Below, one piece after another: positions 52,254 to 61,552 of a DNA stretch of 64,000 bases. The stretch comes from Streptomyces parvus (GTDB lineage Bacteria; Actinomycetota; Actinomycetes; Streptomycetales; Streptomycetaceae): assembly GCF_014648875.1 (NCBI RefSeq), contig NZ_BMRY01000002.1, forward strand, positions 186,001-250,000, given 5' to 3'. Under the pieces are notes generated by a model. It saw only the letters and a list, made by a program, of their open reading frames with translations, had not been told where the DNA came from and searched no databases. The stretch's first letter is position 1, and each line of letters begins with the position of its first letter. The position numbers were made by a program, and so were the translations under genes.

Positions 52254-52321
52254 CCTCACACTCTCTCTTGTGGACGGCTCCGCACGCCCGTGGGGACAGG
52301 GACGAAGAACCGTCGGGGGAA

Positions 52322-52338
52322 TTGTTGAAGTCCAACAA
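52322..52338. promoter_or_regulatory. candidate FasR operator upstream of fabD
   Basis: TTGTTG and CAACAA are a perfect 6-bp inverted repeat around AAGTC, 69 bases upstream of the fabD start and 4 bases after the fasR stop. In Streptomyces coelicolor FasR is known to bind this promoter region and activate the fab operon; the match of this exact dyad to the known site is my inference. Confidence 0.55.
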
Positions 52339-52342
52339 AAGT

Positions 52343-53542
52343 CTAGGACTGAGGATCCGCTGCGGCCAAGCGCCCCAGGATCAGGGCGATCCGCAGCGTG
52401 AACGCGGAGCGCACATCAGAGGGTGACCATCCGGTGACGTCGGTCACACGTCGTAGCCGGTAGCGCACGGTGTTGGGGTGGACGAAGAGCATCCGGGCGG
52501 CGCCTTCCAGACTGCTCGCCTGCTCCAGATAGACACTCAGCGTTTCCAGAAGAGCCGAACCGGCCTCCTCCAGCGGTCTGTAGATCTCCTCCACCAACTG
52601 GTCCCGCGCGGCCGGGTCTCCGGCCATCGCGCGCTCCGGGAGGAGATCGTCCGCCAGAACCGGACGCGGCGCGTCCTGCCAGGCCGAGCACGCCTTCAGC
52701 CCGGCCGCCGCCGCCTGCGCGGACCGGGTCGCGGCCAGCAGGTCCGGCACGACGGGCCCGGCCACGACCGGCCCGGCCGCGTACGGCCCGATCAGGCCCT
52801 TCGCGACCTGGAGCGGATTGTCGCTGCCGCCCGCGATGACGACGAGCCGATTGCCCAGGACCCCCGTGAGGACCTGGAGCTTGGCGTGCCGGGCGGCGCG
52901 CCGGATCGCCTCCACGGTCAGCTCGCTGTCGCCGTCGGGCGCGGTGCCGAGGATGACGCAGACGTGCTCGGGGGAGTTCCAGCCGAGCGCGGCGGCCCGG
53001 GACACGGCGCCCTCGTCGGCCTCGCCGGAGAGCACCGCGTTCACCACCAGCGACTCAAGACGGGCGTCCCAGGCGCCCCGGGCCTCGGCGGCCTGGGCGT
53101 AGACCTGGGCGGTGGCGAAGGCGATCTCGCGCGCGTAGACGAGCAGCGCCTCCCGCAGCAGCGACTCGTCGCCGGGGGCGGCCACCTCCTCGATCGCGGC
53201 CTCCATGACCTCGATCGTGGTCCGCACCATCTCCACGGTCTGCCGCAGGGTGATGGCCCGGGTCAGTTCGCGCGGGGCGGTGCCGAACACATCGGTCGAG
53301 ATCGCCTGCGGGGTCTCGGGATGCCGGAACCACTCGGTGAACGCGGCGATACCGGCCTGGGCGACCAGGCCGATCCAGGACCGGTTCTCCGGCGGCATCG
53401 CCCGGTACCACGGCAGCGATTCGTCCATACGGGCAATCGCGTTCGCGGCCAGCCGGCCGGAGGACTGCTCCAGCCGTTTCAGGGTCGCGGCATGCAGGTG
53501 GGCGTCGTGGGTGGCGGGCTGCTCAGGATCGGGTCGGGGCAC
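52343..53542 (-). CDS. fasR: FasR-type activator of fatty-acid synthesis (PucR-like HTH)
   Basis: 399 residues. The C-terminal PucR-type helix-turn-helix (SLEGAARMLFVHPNTVRYRL, RRVTDVTG) is at about 340-385; the central region has the GGDEF-like fold seen in CdaR/PucR proteins. Position directly upstream of fabD and this architecture match FasR of S. coelicolor, which activates the fab operon. GTG 53542 starts a Pro/His-rich leader; an alternative internal start cannot be excluded. Sits 89 bp before fabD. Confidence 0.9.
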   Translation of the reverse strand: MPRPDPEQPATHDAHLHAATLKRLEQSSGRLAANAIARMDESLPWYRAMPPENRSWIGLVAQAGIAAFTEWFRHPETPQAISTDVFGTAPRELTRAITLRQTVEMVRTTIEVMEAAIEEVAAPGDESLLREALLVYAREIAFATAQVYAQAAEARGAWDARLESLVVNAVLSGEADEGAVSRAAALGWNSPEHVCVILGTAPDGDSELTVEAIRRAARHAKLQVLTGVLGNRLVVIAGGSDNPLQVAKGLIGPYAAGPVVAGPVVPDLLAATRSAQAAAAGLKACSAWQDAPRPVLADDLLPERAMAGDPAARDQLVEEIYRPLEEAGSALLETLSVYLEQASSLEGAARMLFVHPNTVRYRLRRVTDVTGWSPSDVRSAFTLRIALILGRLAAADPQS

Positions 53543-53686
53543 GAGGACAAGACTGCCTTATCGGGCCGGTGGATCGGTGGGGCGGGGCGACGCTGCCCCG
53601 TACCGGCGGGTAGCGGAACACCGGGCGGGACTGCCGGGCCACCGCCTCCGGACCCGCACCGGCGTCCCCCGGGCTACCGTGGCCGG

Positions 53687-54346
53687 GTGATATCCGTGCA
53701 CCGGTCCGAGGACCGCTACCGGGGCGGCGACGAGGCCGCCGGGATCGACACCCGGCACGCCCTCTCCTTCGGCCCCTTCTACGACCCGGACAACCTCCGC
53801 TTCGGCCCGATCCTGGCCTGCAACGAGGAGCGCCTCGCCCCCGGCGCGGGGTTCGAGGAGCACCCGCACAGCCATACGGAGATCGTCACCTGGGTCGTCG
53901 AGGGCGAGCTGACCCACCGCGACTCGGCCGGCCACTCCACCGTCGTCCGGGCCGGGGACGTGGCCCACCTGAGCGCCGCCTCCGGGGTCCGCCACGTCGA
54001 ACGCAACGACGGCACCGACCCGTTGACCTTCCTCCAGATGTGGCTGGCGCCTCTGGAGCCGGGCGGCGAACCCGCGTACACCGTGGTGCCCGGCATCGCC
54101 GACTCCACCCCGTACGCCCTGCCCGGCGCGGGCGCGATGCTCCACGTCCGCCGCCTGACCGAGGACGAACGCACGGCGGTCCCGGACGCGGTGCGCCTGT
54201 ACGTCCACGTGGTGCGGGGCCGCGTCGGCCTCGGCGGCGAGGAGCTGGGCCCCGGCGACGCCGCCCGGATCACCGACGCCCGGGGCCTGGCGGCGGTCGC
54301 GGTGGCGGGCCCGGCGGAGCTGCTGGTGTGGGAGCTGGCGGGCTGA
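53687..54346 (+). CDS. pirin-family protein
   Basis: 219 residues. Bicupin with metal-binding motif HPHSHTEIVTWVVEGEL (His, His, Glu) near residue 60 and GVRHVERN near 105. Pirins are iron-binding; some act as quercetinases and others in regulation. GTG 53687 has no ribosome-binding site and may be leaderless. It is divergent from fasR. Confidence 0.87.
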   Translation: MISVHRSEDRYRGGDEAAGIDTRHALSFGPFYDPDNLRFGPILACNEERLAPGAGFEEHPHSHTEIVTWVVEGELTHRDSAGHSTVVRAGDVAHLSAASGVRHVERNDGTDPLTFLQMWLAPLEPGGEPAYTVVPGIADSTPYALPGAGAMLHVRRLTEDERTAVPDAVRLYVHVVRGRVGLGGEELGPGDAARITDARGLAAVAVAGPAELLVWELAG

Positions 54347-54355
54347 GGCCCGTCG

Positions 54356-55063
54356 CTACCGGCGGGCCCGCCACAGGTCGCGCAGCAGGGCGATCTCGGC
54401 CATGTGGTGGATGAGCTCCAGATTGCCGTTGGCCAGCGTGCCGATGTACGCGTCGTCGGGGTCGGAGCCGTAGGGGTACTGCGAGAGGCCGACCGTGTCG
54501 AGCTGCTCCTCGGTGAGCGCGCCGATGCTCGCGCGGTGGCGGTCGAGGGTCGCCCAGAACCGCTCCAGCGCGAGCGAGGCGGACGGGGTGAAGTCGACCA
54601 GCAGATGTGGGTCCTCCCGCCGCTCGCCGAAAGTCCACTGCCAGCGGCCCTCGAAGTCGGAGTGCAGATGCCCGAGCCGCCACGCGATGGTCGTGATCGG
54701 TACGACGTCGGGCTCCGGTTCACCGGTGAACGCGAGGACCTCCTCGACCCGTTCGACGCTCACGCTCCAGTCCTCGGCGATCTTCACGACGGACATCCCG
54801 CTCGCCACCTGCCGCGCGACCTCCGCGTACTCGTTCGCCGGGATATCCGGCGCCCCCTTGTCGATGACCCAGGCGCCGGGACCGTACGCCCGGGGCGTCA
54901 CCGCCTCCTCCCGGCGCCGGATCGACCAGCTGCCGGGTGCGGGCTCCCAGAGGTACTCCTCGTCGCCGAGCCCCCGCAGCCGGACCTCGGCCATCTCCCG
55001 CGCCTGGTCGAACTGCTCGATCAGAACGCCCAGTCGGTCGGTCCGTTGCTCCTGCCCGCTCAT
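54356..55063 (-). CDS. DinB-superfamily protein
   Basis: 235 residues. The four-helix pattern has IAWRLGHLHSDFEGRWQWTF near 140 and NGNLELIHHMAEIALLRDLW near 215. The His residues fit the metal site of DinB/mycothiol-dependent maleylpyruvate isomerase-like folds. Many actinobacterial members use mycothiol; which reaction is not evident. ATG 55063 has GAGGGAG seven bases upstream and is preferred to GTG/ATG-type starts further up (55093). Confidence 0.8.
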   Translation of the reverse strand: MSGQEQRTDRLGVLIEQFDQAREMAEVRLRGLGDEEYLWEPAPGSWSIRRREEAVTPRAYGPGAWVIDKGAPDIPANEYAEVARQVASGMSVVKIAEDWSVSVERVEEVLAFTGEPEPDVVPITTIAWRLGHLHSDFEGRWQWTFGERREDPHLLVDFTPSASLALERFWATLDRHRASIGALTEEQLDTVGLSQYPYGSDPDDAYIGTLANGNLELIHHMAEIALLRDLWRARR

Positions 55064-55195
55064 ACGAAGCTCCCTCGTCGTGGCCCCGGGCATCCCCGGC
55101 GTCCGGAGGGAAGCTAACGGCTCACCCGGCGGGGCGCGACCGAATTCCCGGAGGGTTCCCCTCGGGCCTGTTCGACGACAGGCCCTGGCCTCCGG

Positions 55196-55621
55196 TCACC
55201 CCTGGGACCGCCCGGACTCCTCGGACTCCTTCGCGCGCCTCTCCGCCAGCCGGTCCAGCTCGCGCATCGCCTGGGCGTGCCCGCTCATCCGGCGGCTCAC
55301 GCTGCCGGTCGTGAACAGCGCGGTTCCCACGAGCGCCACGGGGATGGAGAGCCCGAGGACGGCCAGCGCCTCGGGCCAGTCGCGCTCGTCCGCGCAGTAA
55401 TCCCCGGCGTACACACCCTCGTTGGCGGTGCCGCCGTCCGTGAACAGCCGCGCCGCGCACTCCTTCTCGAAGCCGGAGCGCGTCTCGACCGAGTACTCGG
55501 TCATCAGCAGCACGGCACACCAGCCCCAGAGCAGGCCCGCCACCACCAACAGGATGGTGCCCCAGTCACGTATGCGGGCGGCCCGCTCCCGGAATTCGAG
55601 GTCGTAATCTCGTGATCGCAT
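55196..55621 (-). CDS. small two-TM membrane protein of unknown function
   Basis: 141 residues. Membrane segments at about 20-42 (GTILLVVAGLLWGWCAVLLM) and 86-108 (ALAVLGLSIPVALVGTALFT) flank an outside loop with two cysteines (KECAARLF, DYCADE) that could form a disulfide. A charged C-terminal helix follows (MRELDRLAERRAKESEE). No family recognised. ATG 55621 lies 31 bp downstream of the MFS stop on the same strand, so it may be co-transcribed with it. Confidence 0.65.
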   Translation of the reverse strand: MRSRDYDLEFRERAARIRDWGTILLVVAGLLWGWCAVLLMTEYSVETRSGFEKECAARLFTDGGTANEGVYAGDYCADERDWPEALAVLGLSIPVALVGTALFTTGSVSRRMSGHAQAMRELDRLAERRAKESEESGRSQG

Positions 55622-55652
55622 GGCGGACGAATCTAGCAGCGCACCCCGCGGC

Positions 55653-57095
55653 TCAGTCCTTCCGGGCGCGGGCGGCCAGGACGGCGACCAGCAGGGTCGG
55701 TACGAGCAGCAGCGAGAAGGCGATCGCGTAACCGCCGAGCCGGCTCGCCCCGGCCGCCAGACCGGCGTTGAGCACGGCGGTGGCGAACGCGAGGACCACG
55801 ACCTGACCGAGGTTCATGTTGGTCTGCATCGCACCGGTGGTGTGGCCCAGCCGGTCCGGCGAGCTGTGGGAGAGCGAGAGCACCGTGACACAGGGGTCGA
55901 GCATGCCCATGCCGATCGCCGCCAGCGGCATGGCCGCCATCGCGAGGAGCGGCGACACCCCGGAGAAGCTGCCCGCCACGGCGAAGGCCACGGACACCGC
56001 CATGATCAGCGCGCCGGCCGTGACGAGCCGGTGCCGGGCGACGTCCTGCAGAAGCTTCCCCTGCACCCACGATGCACCCGCCCACAGCACCGCGGAGGCC
56101 GTGAACGCCACGCCGACCGTCACCGCGGCCACCCGCCGCTCCGTGATCAGCATCAGCGGAACCAGCGCCTCGACCGTGAAGTACGTACCCGACGTCAGCC
56201 CGCGCAGCAGCACCGCCGTGGGCAGCCCGCGGGCACTGCGCCAGGTACCGGCGGGCAGCAGCCGGGGCGCGAAGACCACGAGGAGCGCGACACCGGCGGC
56301 GACGAACAGCAGGTGGCGCAGGTCCCATCCGGACACGCCGTACTGGCCGAGGGCCGCGCCCAGGCTGAGCATCGCCGCGACCAACAGCGGGGGCCGGGCA
56401 GCGCGTTCCCCGGCGGACGGGAGGCCATCGGCCCGGGCCCCGTCCTTCGCGGGGGCCCGGCGCAGGACCGCCACCAGGGCGAGGGCGGGCAGTGCCGTCA
56501 GCGCGGCCAGACCGTAGAAGACCACCCGCCAGGACCAGGCCTCGGCGACCACCCCGGCGATCGGCGGCCCGACCAGCGACGGGACGATCCAGCTCGCGCT
56601 CATCATCGCGAGCATCCTGGGCCGCAGATACTCCGGATACGACTGCCCGATGGCGGTCGTCACGGACACCGCGACCATCCCGGCCGCCAGCCCGTCGACG
56701 AAGCGGCCGATCACCAACTGCCAGACGGACACGCTGGACGCCGACACCAGCAGCGTCACCACGGAGAGGACCATGCCGAGGGCCAGCGGGCGACGGGCCC
56801 CGGAGCGGTCCGCCCAGTGCCCGCCCAGCACCCCGCCGAGCAGACTCGCGGCAACGAAACAGCCCGCCACCAGCGGGAACAGGGCCACCCCGTCGAGATC
56901 CTCGGCCGCCGTCGGCAGCGTGGGCACCACGGCCAGGGCGGCGAACCCGGTCAGGAACATCACCGTGGCGAAGGTCAGCGTGGCCGCCGCGTGCTGCCGG
57001 GAGAAGATGTCCGGCGGGGCCTCGTCGATGTCGCTCGATGGGGGGTGGACGGCCTGTTTCGCGGTCATCGAAGTCCCGTTGACGTAGCTCGACAC
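55653..57095 (-). CDS. MFS drug-efflux-type transporter
   Basis: 480 residues with 12-14 membrane segments. Motif A appears as GGVLGGHWADRSGARRPLAL, and RFVDGLAAGMVAVSVTTAIG is typical of drug:H+ antiporters. Probable efflux pump of unknown substrate. The start is uncertain: GTG 57095 is the longest; ATG 57068 (MTAKQAVHPP) is equally plausible, and neither has a good ribosome-binding site. Confidence 0.87.
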   Translation of the reverse strand: MSSYVNGTSMTAKQAVHPPSSDIDEAPPDIFSRQHAAATLTFATVMFLTGFAALAVVPTLPTAAEDLDGVALFPLVAGCFVAASLLGGVLGGHWADRSGARRPLALGMVLSVVTLLVSASSVSVWQLVIGRFVDGLAAGMVAVSVTTAIGQSYPEYLRPRMLAMMSASWIVPSLVGPPIAGVVAEAWSWRVVFYGLAALTALPALALVAVLRRAPAKDGARADGLPSAGERAARPPLLVAAMLSLGAALGQYGVSGWDLRHLLFVAAGVALLVVFAPRLLPAGTWRSARGLPTAVLLRGLTSGTYFTVEALVPLMLITERRVAAVTVGVAFTASAVLWAGASWVQGKLLQDVARHRLVTAGALIMAVSVAFAVAGSFSGVSPLLAMAAMPLAAIGMGMLDPCVTVLSLSHSSPDRLGHTTGAMQTNMNLGQVVVLAFATAVLNAGLAAGASRLGGYAIAFSLLLVPTLLVAVLAARARKD

Positions 57096-57216
57096 CCCGA
57101 GGCTTGGTCTGGACCACCCCGGGGCCAGGCGAGAAGCTATGTCAGGGCCGAGGTGCGGGCAACCGGATTTCGGTGCGAACTCGGCACGGGCGGAGGTGAG
57201 TCGGGCGGCAGCCGGT

Positions 57217-58029
57217 TCAGGACAGCTCGGCCAGGACCGCGTCCGTGAACGGGGTCCACGCCTCCGCCGCCCACGGGCCGAAGGCGCGGTCCGTCAGCGT
57301 GACGCAGGCGACGCCCGCGACCGGGTCGATCCACAGGAACGTGCCCGACTGGCCGAAGTGTCCGAAGGTGGCCGGGGAGGACGAGTCGCCCGTCCAGTGC
57401 GGGGACTTGGAGTCACGGATCTCGAAGCCGAGGCCCCAGTCGTTCGGGCTCTGGTGGCCGTAGCCCGGCAGGACGCCCTTGAGGCCCGGGTGCACGACGC
57501 TCTGGGCCTCCAGGACCGTCCGCGGGTCGAGCAGGCGCGGGGCCTGGACCTCGGCGGCGAAGCGGACCAGGTCGTCGACCGTGGAGACGCCGTCGCGGGC
57601 GGGGGAGCCGTCCAGGGTCGTGGAGGTCATGGCCAGGGGTTCCAGGACCGCCTGGCGCAGGTACTCCGCGAACGGGATGCCGGACGCCTTCGCGATGTGG
57701 TCGCCCAGCACCTCGAACCCCGCGTTGGAGTACAGGCGGCGGTTGCCGGGCGGGGCCGTCACCCGGTGCTCGTCGAAGGCGAGGCCGCTGGTGTGGGCGA
57801 GCAGGTGGCGCACCGTGGAGCCCTCGGGCCCGGCCGGCTCGTCCAGCTCGACGGCCCCCTCCTCGTACGCCACCAGCGCCGCGTAGGCCGCGAGCGGCTT
57901 GGTGACCGAGGCGAGGGGGAAGCGGTGGCCGGTCGGCCCGTGCGTGCCGAGGACCGTGCCGTCCGCCCGTACGACGGCGGCCGCCGCGGTCGTGACCGGC
58001 CAGGTGTCGATGATGCGCAGGCTCTCCAT
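57217..58029 (-). CDS. class C beta-lactamase-type serine hydrolase
   Basis: 270 residues. SxxK motif in LASVTKPLAAYA (Ser about 41), YxN in LYSNAGFEVLGDHIAKAS (about 100) and a C-terminal HFGQSGTFLWIDP replacing KTG. It lacks a signal peptide, so it is cytoplasmic, closer to esterases and D-aminopeptidases than to true beta-lactamases. Substrate unknown. It is shorter than the usual 380 residues because the C-terminal extension is missing. Confidence 0.88.
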   Translation of the reverse strand: MESLRIIDTWPVTTAAAAVVRADGTVLGTHGPTGHRFPLASVTKPLAAYAALVAYEEGAVELDEPAGPEGSTVRHLLAHTSGLAFDEHRVTAPPGNRRLYSNAGFEVLGDHIAKASGIPFAEYLRQAVLEPLAMTSTTLDGSPARDGVSTVDDLVRFAAEVQAPRLLDPRTVLEAQSVVHPGLKGVLPGYGHQSPNDWGLGFEIRDSKSPHWTGDSSSPATFGHFGQSGTFLWIDPVAGVACVTLTDRAFGPWAAEAWTPFTDAVLAELS

Positions 58030-58060
58030 GCTCCCGAGCCTAACGGCCGTGCCCGGCAGC

Positions 58061-58103
58061 CTGCCCCGGGCCCCGGGAAGCAGGCCCCGGGCCCCGGGGA
58101 AGC
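58061..58103. repeat. tandem 21-22 bp GC repeat, likely terminator
   Basis: Two copies of (a)ggccccgggccccggg(g)aagc in tandem, each strongly self-complementary (GGGCCC). Lies downstream of glycerate kinase on the minus strand, where it may stop transcription. Confidence 0.5.
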
Positions 58104-58132
58104 CCCGGATCCGCCGCCCCGCACCGCAGCCC

Positions 58133-59353
58133 TCACGCTGCCACCGGGGTCACCGGCGCCCCCGAGGCCAGCCGGGTCCCCAGCGCCATGATCCGCATCG
58201 CCCGCTCCGTCGCGTCCGCCAGGAACTCGCTGCTCCGGCCGATCGCCTCTCCCAGCGTCATCGGCGCGGGCAGGATCGCGCTGTACGCGTCCACGCCCAC
58301 CGCCCGTACGTCCTGCGCGCCCGGCCCGATCGTCCCGGCCAGTACCAGGACCGGGATCCCCGCCGCCTGCGCCCGGCGTGCCACCTCCGCCGGGATCTTC
58401 CCGCGTACGGTCTGGTGGTCCAGCGCGCCCTCCGCCGTGATCACGAAGTCGGCGCGGGCCAGACGGGCGTCCAGGTCGAGGCCGTCGAGGAGGACGTCGT
58501 ACCGGGGAAGGAGGCGGGCGCCCACGGCCGCCAGCCCCGCCCCCAGGCCGCCCGACGCTCCCGTGCCGGGGGCCGTCCGCAGGTCGACCGGGGCACCGGC
58601 CGACGGGGCGAAGGCCGGGGCCAGGTCCCGGGTGAGGACGGCGGCCAGCCGCTCCAGGCCCGCCGACAGCAGCTCCACCTCCGCCGGGGTCGCCCCCTTC
58701 TGCGGGCCGAACACCCGGGCCACGCCGCGCTTTCCGCACAGCACGTTGTACGGGTTGCAGGCCACCAGCAGGTCGGCGTCGGCCAGCCTCGGGTCCAGGC
58801 CGGCCGGGTCGATGTGCTCCAGCTCGTGCAACGACCCGCCGCCCGGGCGGATCTCGCGCCCGTGCCGGTCGGTCAGCCGGGCCCCCAGCGCCTGGAGCGC
58901 ACCCGCGCCTCCGTCCGACGTACCGGAGTCACCGCAGCCGACGAGGATGCGCCGCGCCCCGGCGTCCAGGGCCGCCCGGATCAGCTCGCCGACACCGTAC
59001 GTCGTCGTCGCGCCCGGGTGGCGGCGGTCCGGCGGGACCAGGGCGAGGCCCGCGACGGCCGCCATCTCCACGACGGCGGTCAGCGGTCCGGGCCCGCCCA
59101 GGAGCGCGAAGTGCGAGGAGACCGGGTCGCCGACCGGGCCCGTCGCCGTGCACGGCACCAGCCTGCCGCCGCCCGCCAGGGCCAGCGCCTCGGCCGTGCC
59201 CTCGCCGCCGTCGACGAGGGGGATGAGGTCCAGTTCGGCGTCGGGGATCACCCGGCGTACCCCGGCGGCGATGGCCTCCGCGACCCGGGCGGCGGACAGG
59301 GACTCCTTGAAGCCGCTGGGGGCGATGGCGATGCGGTGGGTGTGACGGGTCAT
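58133..59353 (-). CDS. glxK: glycerate kinase
   Basis: 406 residues. IAPSGFKESLSAARVAEAIA at the N-terminus, DGGEGTAEAL near 50 and VGCGDSGTSDGGAGALQALG near 140 are signatures of the bacterial glycerate kinase family; a mid-chain stretch has GPQKGATPAEVELL and TAEGALDHQTVRGKIP. It phosphorylates D-glycerate with ATP. The ATG overlaps the SLC13 permease stop by four bases (ATGA), so uptake and phosphorylation are made together. A long low-complexity stretch around PSAGAPVDLRTAPGTGASGG lies on the surface. Confidence 0.93.
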   Translation of the reverse strand: MTRHTHRIAIAPSGFKESLSAARVAEAIAAGVRRVIPDAELDLIPLVDGGEGTAEALALAGGGRLVPCTATGPVGDPVSSHFALLGGPGPLTAVVEMAAVAGLALVPPDRRHPGATTTYGVGELIRAALDAGARRILVGCGDSGTSDGGAGALQALGARLTDRHGREIRPGGGSLHELEHIDPAGLDPRLADADLLVACNPYNVLCGKRGVARVFGPQKGATPAEVELLSAGLERLAAVLTRDLAPAFAPSAGAPVDLRTAPGTGASGGLGAGLAAVGARLLPRYDVLLDGLDLDARLARADFVITAEGALDHQTVRGKIPAEVARRAQAAGIPVLVLAGTIGPGAQDVRAVGVDAYSAILPAPMTLGEAIGRSSEFLADATERAMRIMALGTRLASGAPVTPVAA

Positions 59354-60795
59354 GGCTGGGGCCTTTCGTTCGGATCGAGGAGGACGGGCACGCCGAGCAG
59401 CGGCCAGACGACGAGGGCGAAGGCGAGGACGAGGGCCGCCGTGAGCGGCGCGAGGAAGGCGGACAGCCGCAGCAGGTCGCGCGGGGTGTACGTCGGAGTG
59501 CCGGGCACGTCCGCGAAGAGCGCGACCGGCTTGGCCGAGGACGGCAGGGTGTGGCAGAAACCGGCGGCGGCCGTGGACGCCAGCGCCGCCGTGACCGGGT
59601 TGACCCCCGCCCCGATCGCCGCCGCGACCACCAGCGGCACGAGGACGGAGGACCGGGCGGAGCGCGACTGGAGTGCCAGATGGGCGGCCGTGCTGACGAC
59701 GACCACTCCGGCCAGGAACAGCCACGGGGGCGTGGAAGCCCCCAGCGGTATCCACCCCACCAGCCAGTCGGCCGCACCCGAGTCGGAGAGCGCGACGCCC
59801 ATCGCCATCGTGGCGGCCATGAACAGCAGCAGCGGCCAGGGGACCGTCTTCAGGCCGTCCTTGAAGCGGACCGTCCCCAGCGCCGGCGAGGTCGCCACCA
59901 GCGCGCCGATCAGCGCGACCACGGCGGGCGACACCCCGTGCAGCGGCTCGCTGCACCACAGCAGGACGACGGTCGCCAGCAGCAACAGGCAGCGGGACTC
60001 CGCCGGGGTGAAGGGGCCCTCGACCGCCGTCTCGGAGTGCTCCTGGATCTGCGCCGCAGTGATCGTGACCGGACCCTTGCGGTCGGCCCGACGGGTCGTC
60101 GTCAACAGCACCAGCTCGGCGGCGAGATGGGACGATACGACGGCCAACGGCAGCCCGAGGACCAGCCATTGCACGAAGCTCAGCTGCTTTCCGGTCTGCT
60201 CCCACAGCACCCCGACCGTGATCAGGTGCGCGCCCGCCCCGATCAGCGTCGCGACGGCGGACAGCAGGATGACGGTCGGGAAGAGCAGCGCCAGCATGAC
60301 GACCAGGCGCCTGCGCTCACGGAGCGCGGCCGCCAGCGCCAGGAACACCGGCAGGGCGAGCGCGGCCCGCCCCGACGTGGCCGGCACGGCGAATGCGGTG
60401 ACGACCAGCCCCGCCGTGGTCAGATGCGTCAACTGGCGTACGGTCCTGGCCCCGCCGACCAGGAAGACGGCGGCCCGGCCGGCCAGACCGGTCCGGGTCA
60501 CGGCGGCCGCCAGGACGAAGGCGCAGATCAGCAGCCACACCGTCTCGTCGCCCAACGTGGCGAACAGGGTCTCGCTGCTGATCACCCCCGTCACCGTCAG
60601 CGCCAGGCCCGCACCGAGCGCGATGTAGGCGTCGTCCACCGGGGTGGCGATCCAGGCGGCGGTGGCCAGGGCGAAGACGGCGAGCGAGAGCCGCCCGTCG
60701 GCGCTGAGGCCGGGGGCGACGCCGGGGACGGCGAGGAGTGCGCAGAGCCCGAGGACGGCACAGAGGCCGACGGTCTGCCGGAGAAGGAGAGGCAC
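59350..60795 (-). CDS. SLC13/DASS-family carboxylate permease
   Basis: 481 residues with about 11-12 membrane segments. The two halves carry TSGRAALALPVFLALAAALR near 130 and an internal repeat late in the chain (AAGFCHTLPSSAKPVALFAD). DASS transporters import di- and tricarboxylates with Na+ or H+. Coupling to glycerate kinase suggests glycerate or a related hydroxyacid as substrate; this is inference. GTG 60795 has GAGG nine bases upstream. Confidence 0.85.
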   Translation of the reverse strand: MPLLLRQTVGLCAVLGLCALLAVPGVAPGLSADGRLSLAVFALATAAWIATPVDDAYIALGAGLALTVTGVISSETLFATLGDETVWLLICAFVLAAAVTRTGLAGRAAVFLVGGARTVRQLTHLTTAGLVVTAFAVPATSGRAALALPVFLALAAALRERRRLVVMLALLFPTVILLSAVATLIGAGAHLITVGVLWEQTGKQLSFVQWLVLGLPLAVVSSHLAAELVLLTTTRRADRKGPVTITAAQIQEHSETAVEGPFTPAESRCLLLLATVVLLWCSEPLHGVSPAVVALIGALVATSPALGTVRFKDGLKTVPWPLLLFMAATMAMGVALSDSGAADWLVGWIPLGASTPPWLFLAGVVVVSTAAHLALQSRSARSSVLVPLVVAAAIGAGVNPVTAALASTAAAGFCHTLPSSAKPVALFADVPGTPTYTPRDLLRLSAFLAPLTAALVLAFALVVWPLLGVPVLLDPNERPQP

Positions 60796-60892
60796 GCTGT
60801 ACAGCCTCTGAAGGCGGGGTGAGCGGTCGATGAGCCGCCGGTGAAGGACTTTTCATCTCTCCGGAACCCCGACCCGGTCCGAACGAGCGGAC

Positions 60893-61552
60893 CTACGGCA
60901 GCCGGTACCCCATGCCCCGTACCGTCTCCAGCCGTTCCGCCCCCAGCTTCCGGCGCAGCGCGCGGACGTACACGTCCACGATGTTGGAGCCGGGGTCGAA
61001 GTCGTACCCCCACACATGGGACAGGATCTGCTCGCGCGACAGCACCTGGCCGGGGTGGCGCAGGAACATCTCCAGCAGGACGAACTCGCGCGCCGTCAGA
61101 TCCACCGTCCGGTCCTCCGCGCGGGCCCGGCGCGTCCGCAGGTCCAGGGCGAGGGTGCCGCTGCGCAACATGGTGACCTCGGGGGCGCGGGCGGCGGTGC
61201 GCTGGCGCAGCCGCACCCGGGCCAGCAGCTCCTCGAAGCGGAACGGCTTCGTCATCCAGTCGTCGGCCCCGCCCTCCAGACCGGCCACGGTGTCGCGGAC
61301 CGAGTCGCGGGCGGTGAGCACGATCACCGGCAGCGTGACGCGCGCCTCGCGCAGCTCCCGCAGCACGGTGAAGCCGTCCCGGCCCGGCAGTCCGATGTCG
61401 AGCACCATCAGGTCGAAGCCGCCGGTCAGCGCGTGGCCGAGCGCCAGGTCGCCGTCCTCGGCGACGACCGTGGTGAAGCCGTTGGCGCGCAGGCCCTTCT
61501 GGACGAACGAGGCGATGCGCTCCTCGTCCTCGGCGATCAGGATGCGGTTCAT
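60893..61552 (-). CDS. OmpR-family response regulator
   Basis: 219 residues. Receiver domain with acidic pair EDEE (9-12), phosphoacceptor Asp in LMVLDIGLPGRDG (about 51) and Lys in MTKPF (about 101). Winged-helix DNA-binding domain at 125-219 (LTAREFVLLEMFLRHPGQVL, VDVYVRALRRKLG). ATG 61552 overlaps the kinase stop (ATGA). Target genes unknown; the exported Asp-rich peptide gene at the operon front may be one. Confidence 0.95.
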   Translation of the reverse strand: MNRILIAEDEERIASFVQKGLRANGFTTVVAEDGDLALGHALTGGFDLMVLDIGLPGRDGFTVLRELREARVTLPVIVLTARDSVRDTVAGLEGGADDWMTKPFRFEELLARVRLRQRTAARAPEVTMLRSGTLALDLRTRRARAEDRTVDLTAREFVLLEMFLRHPGQVLSREQILSHVWGYDFDPGSNIVDVYVRALRRKLGAERLETVRGMGYRLP

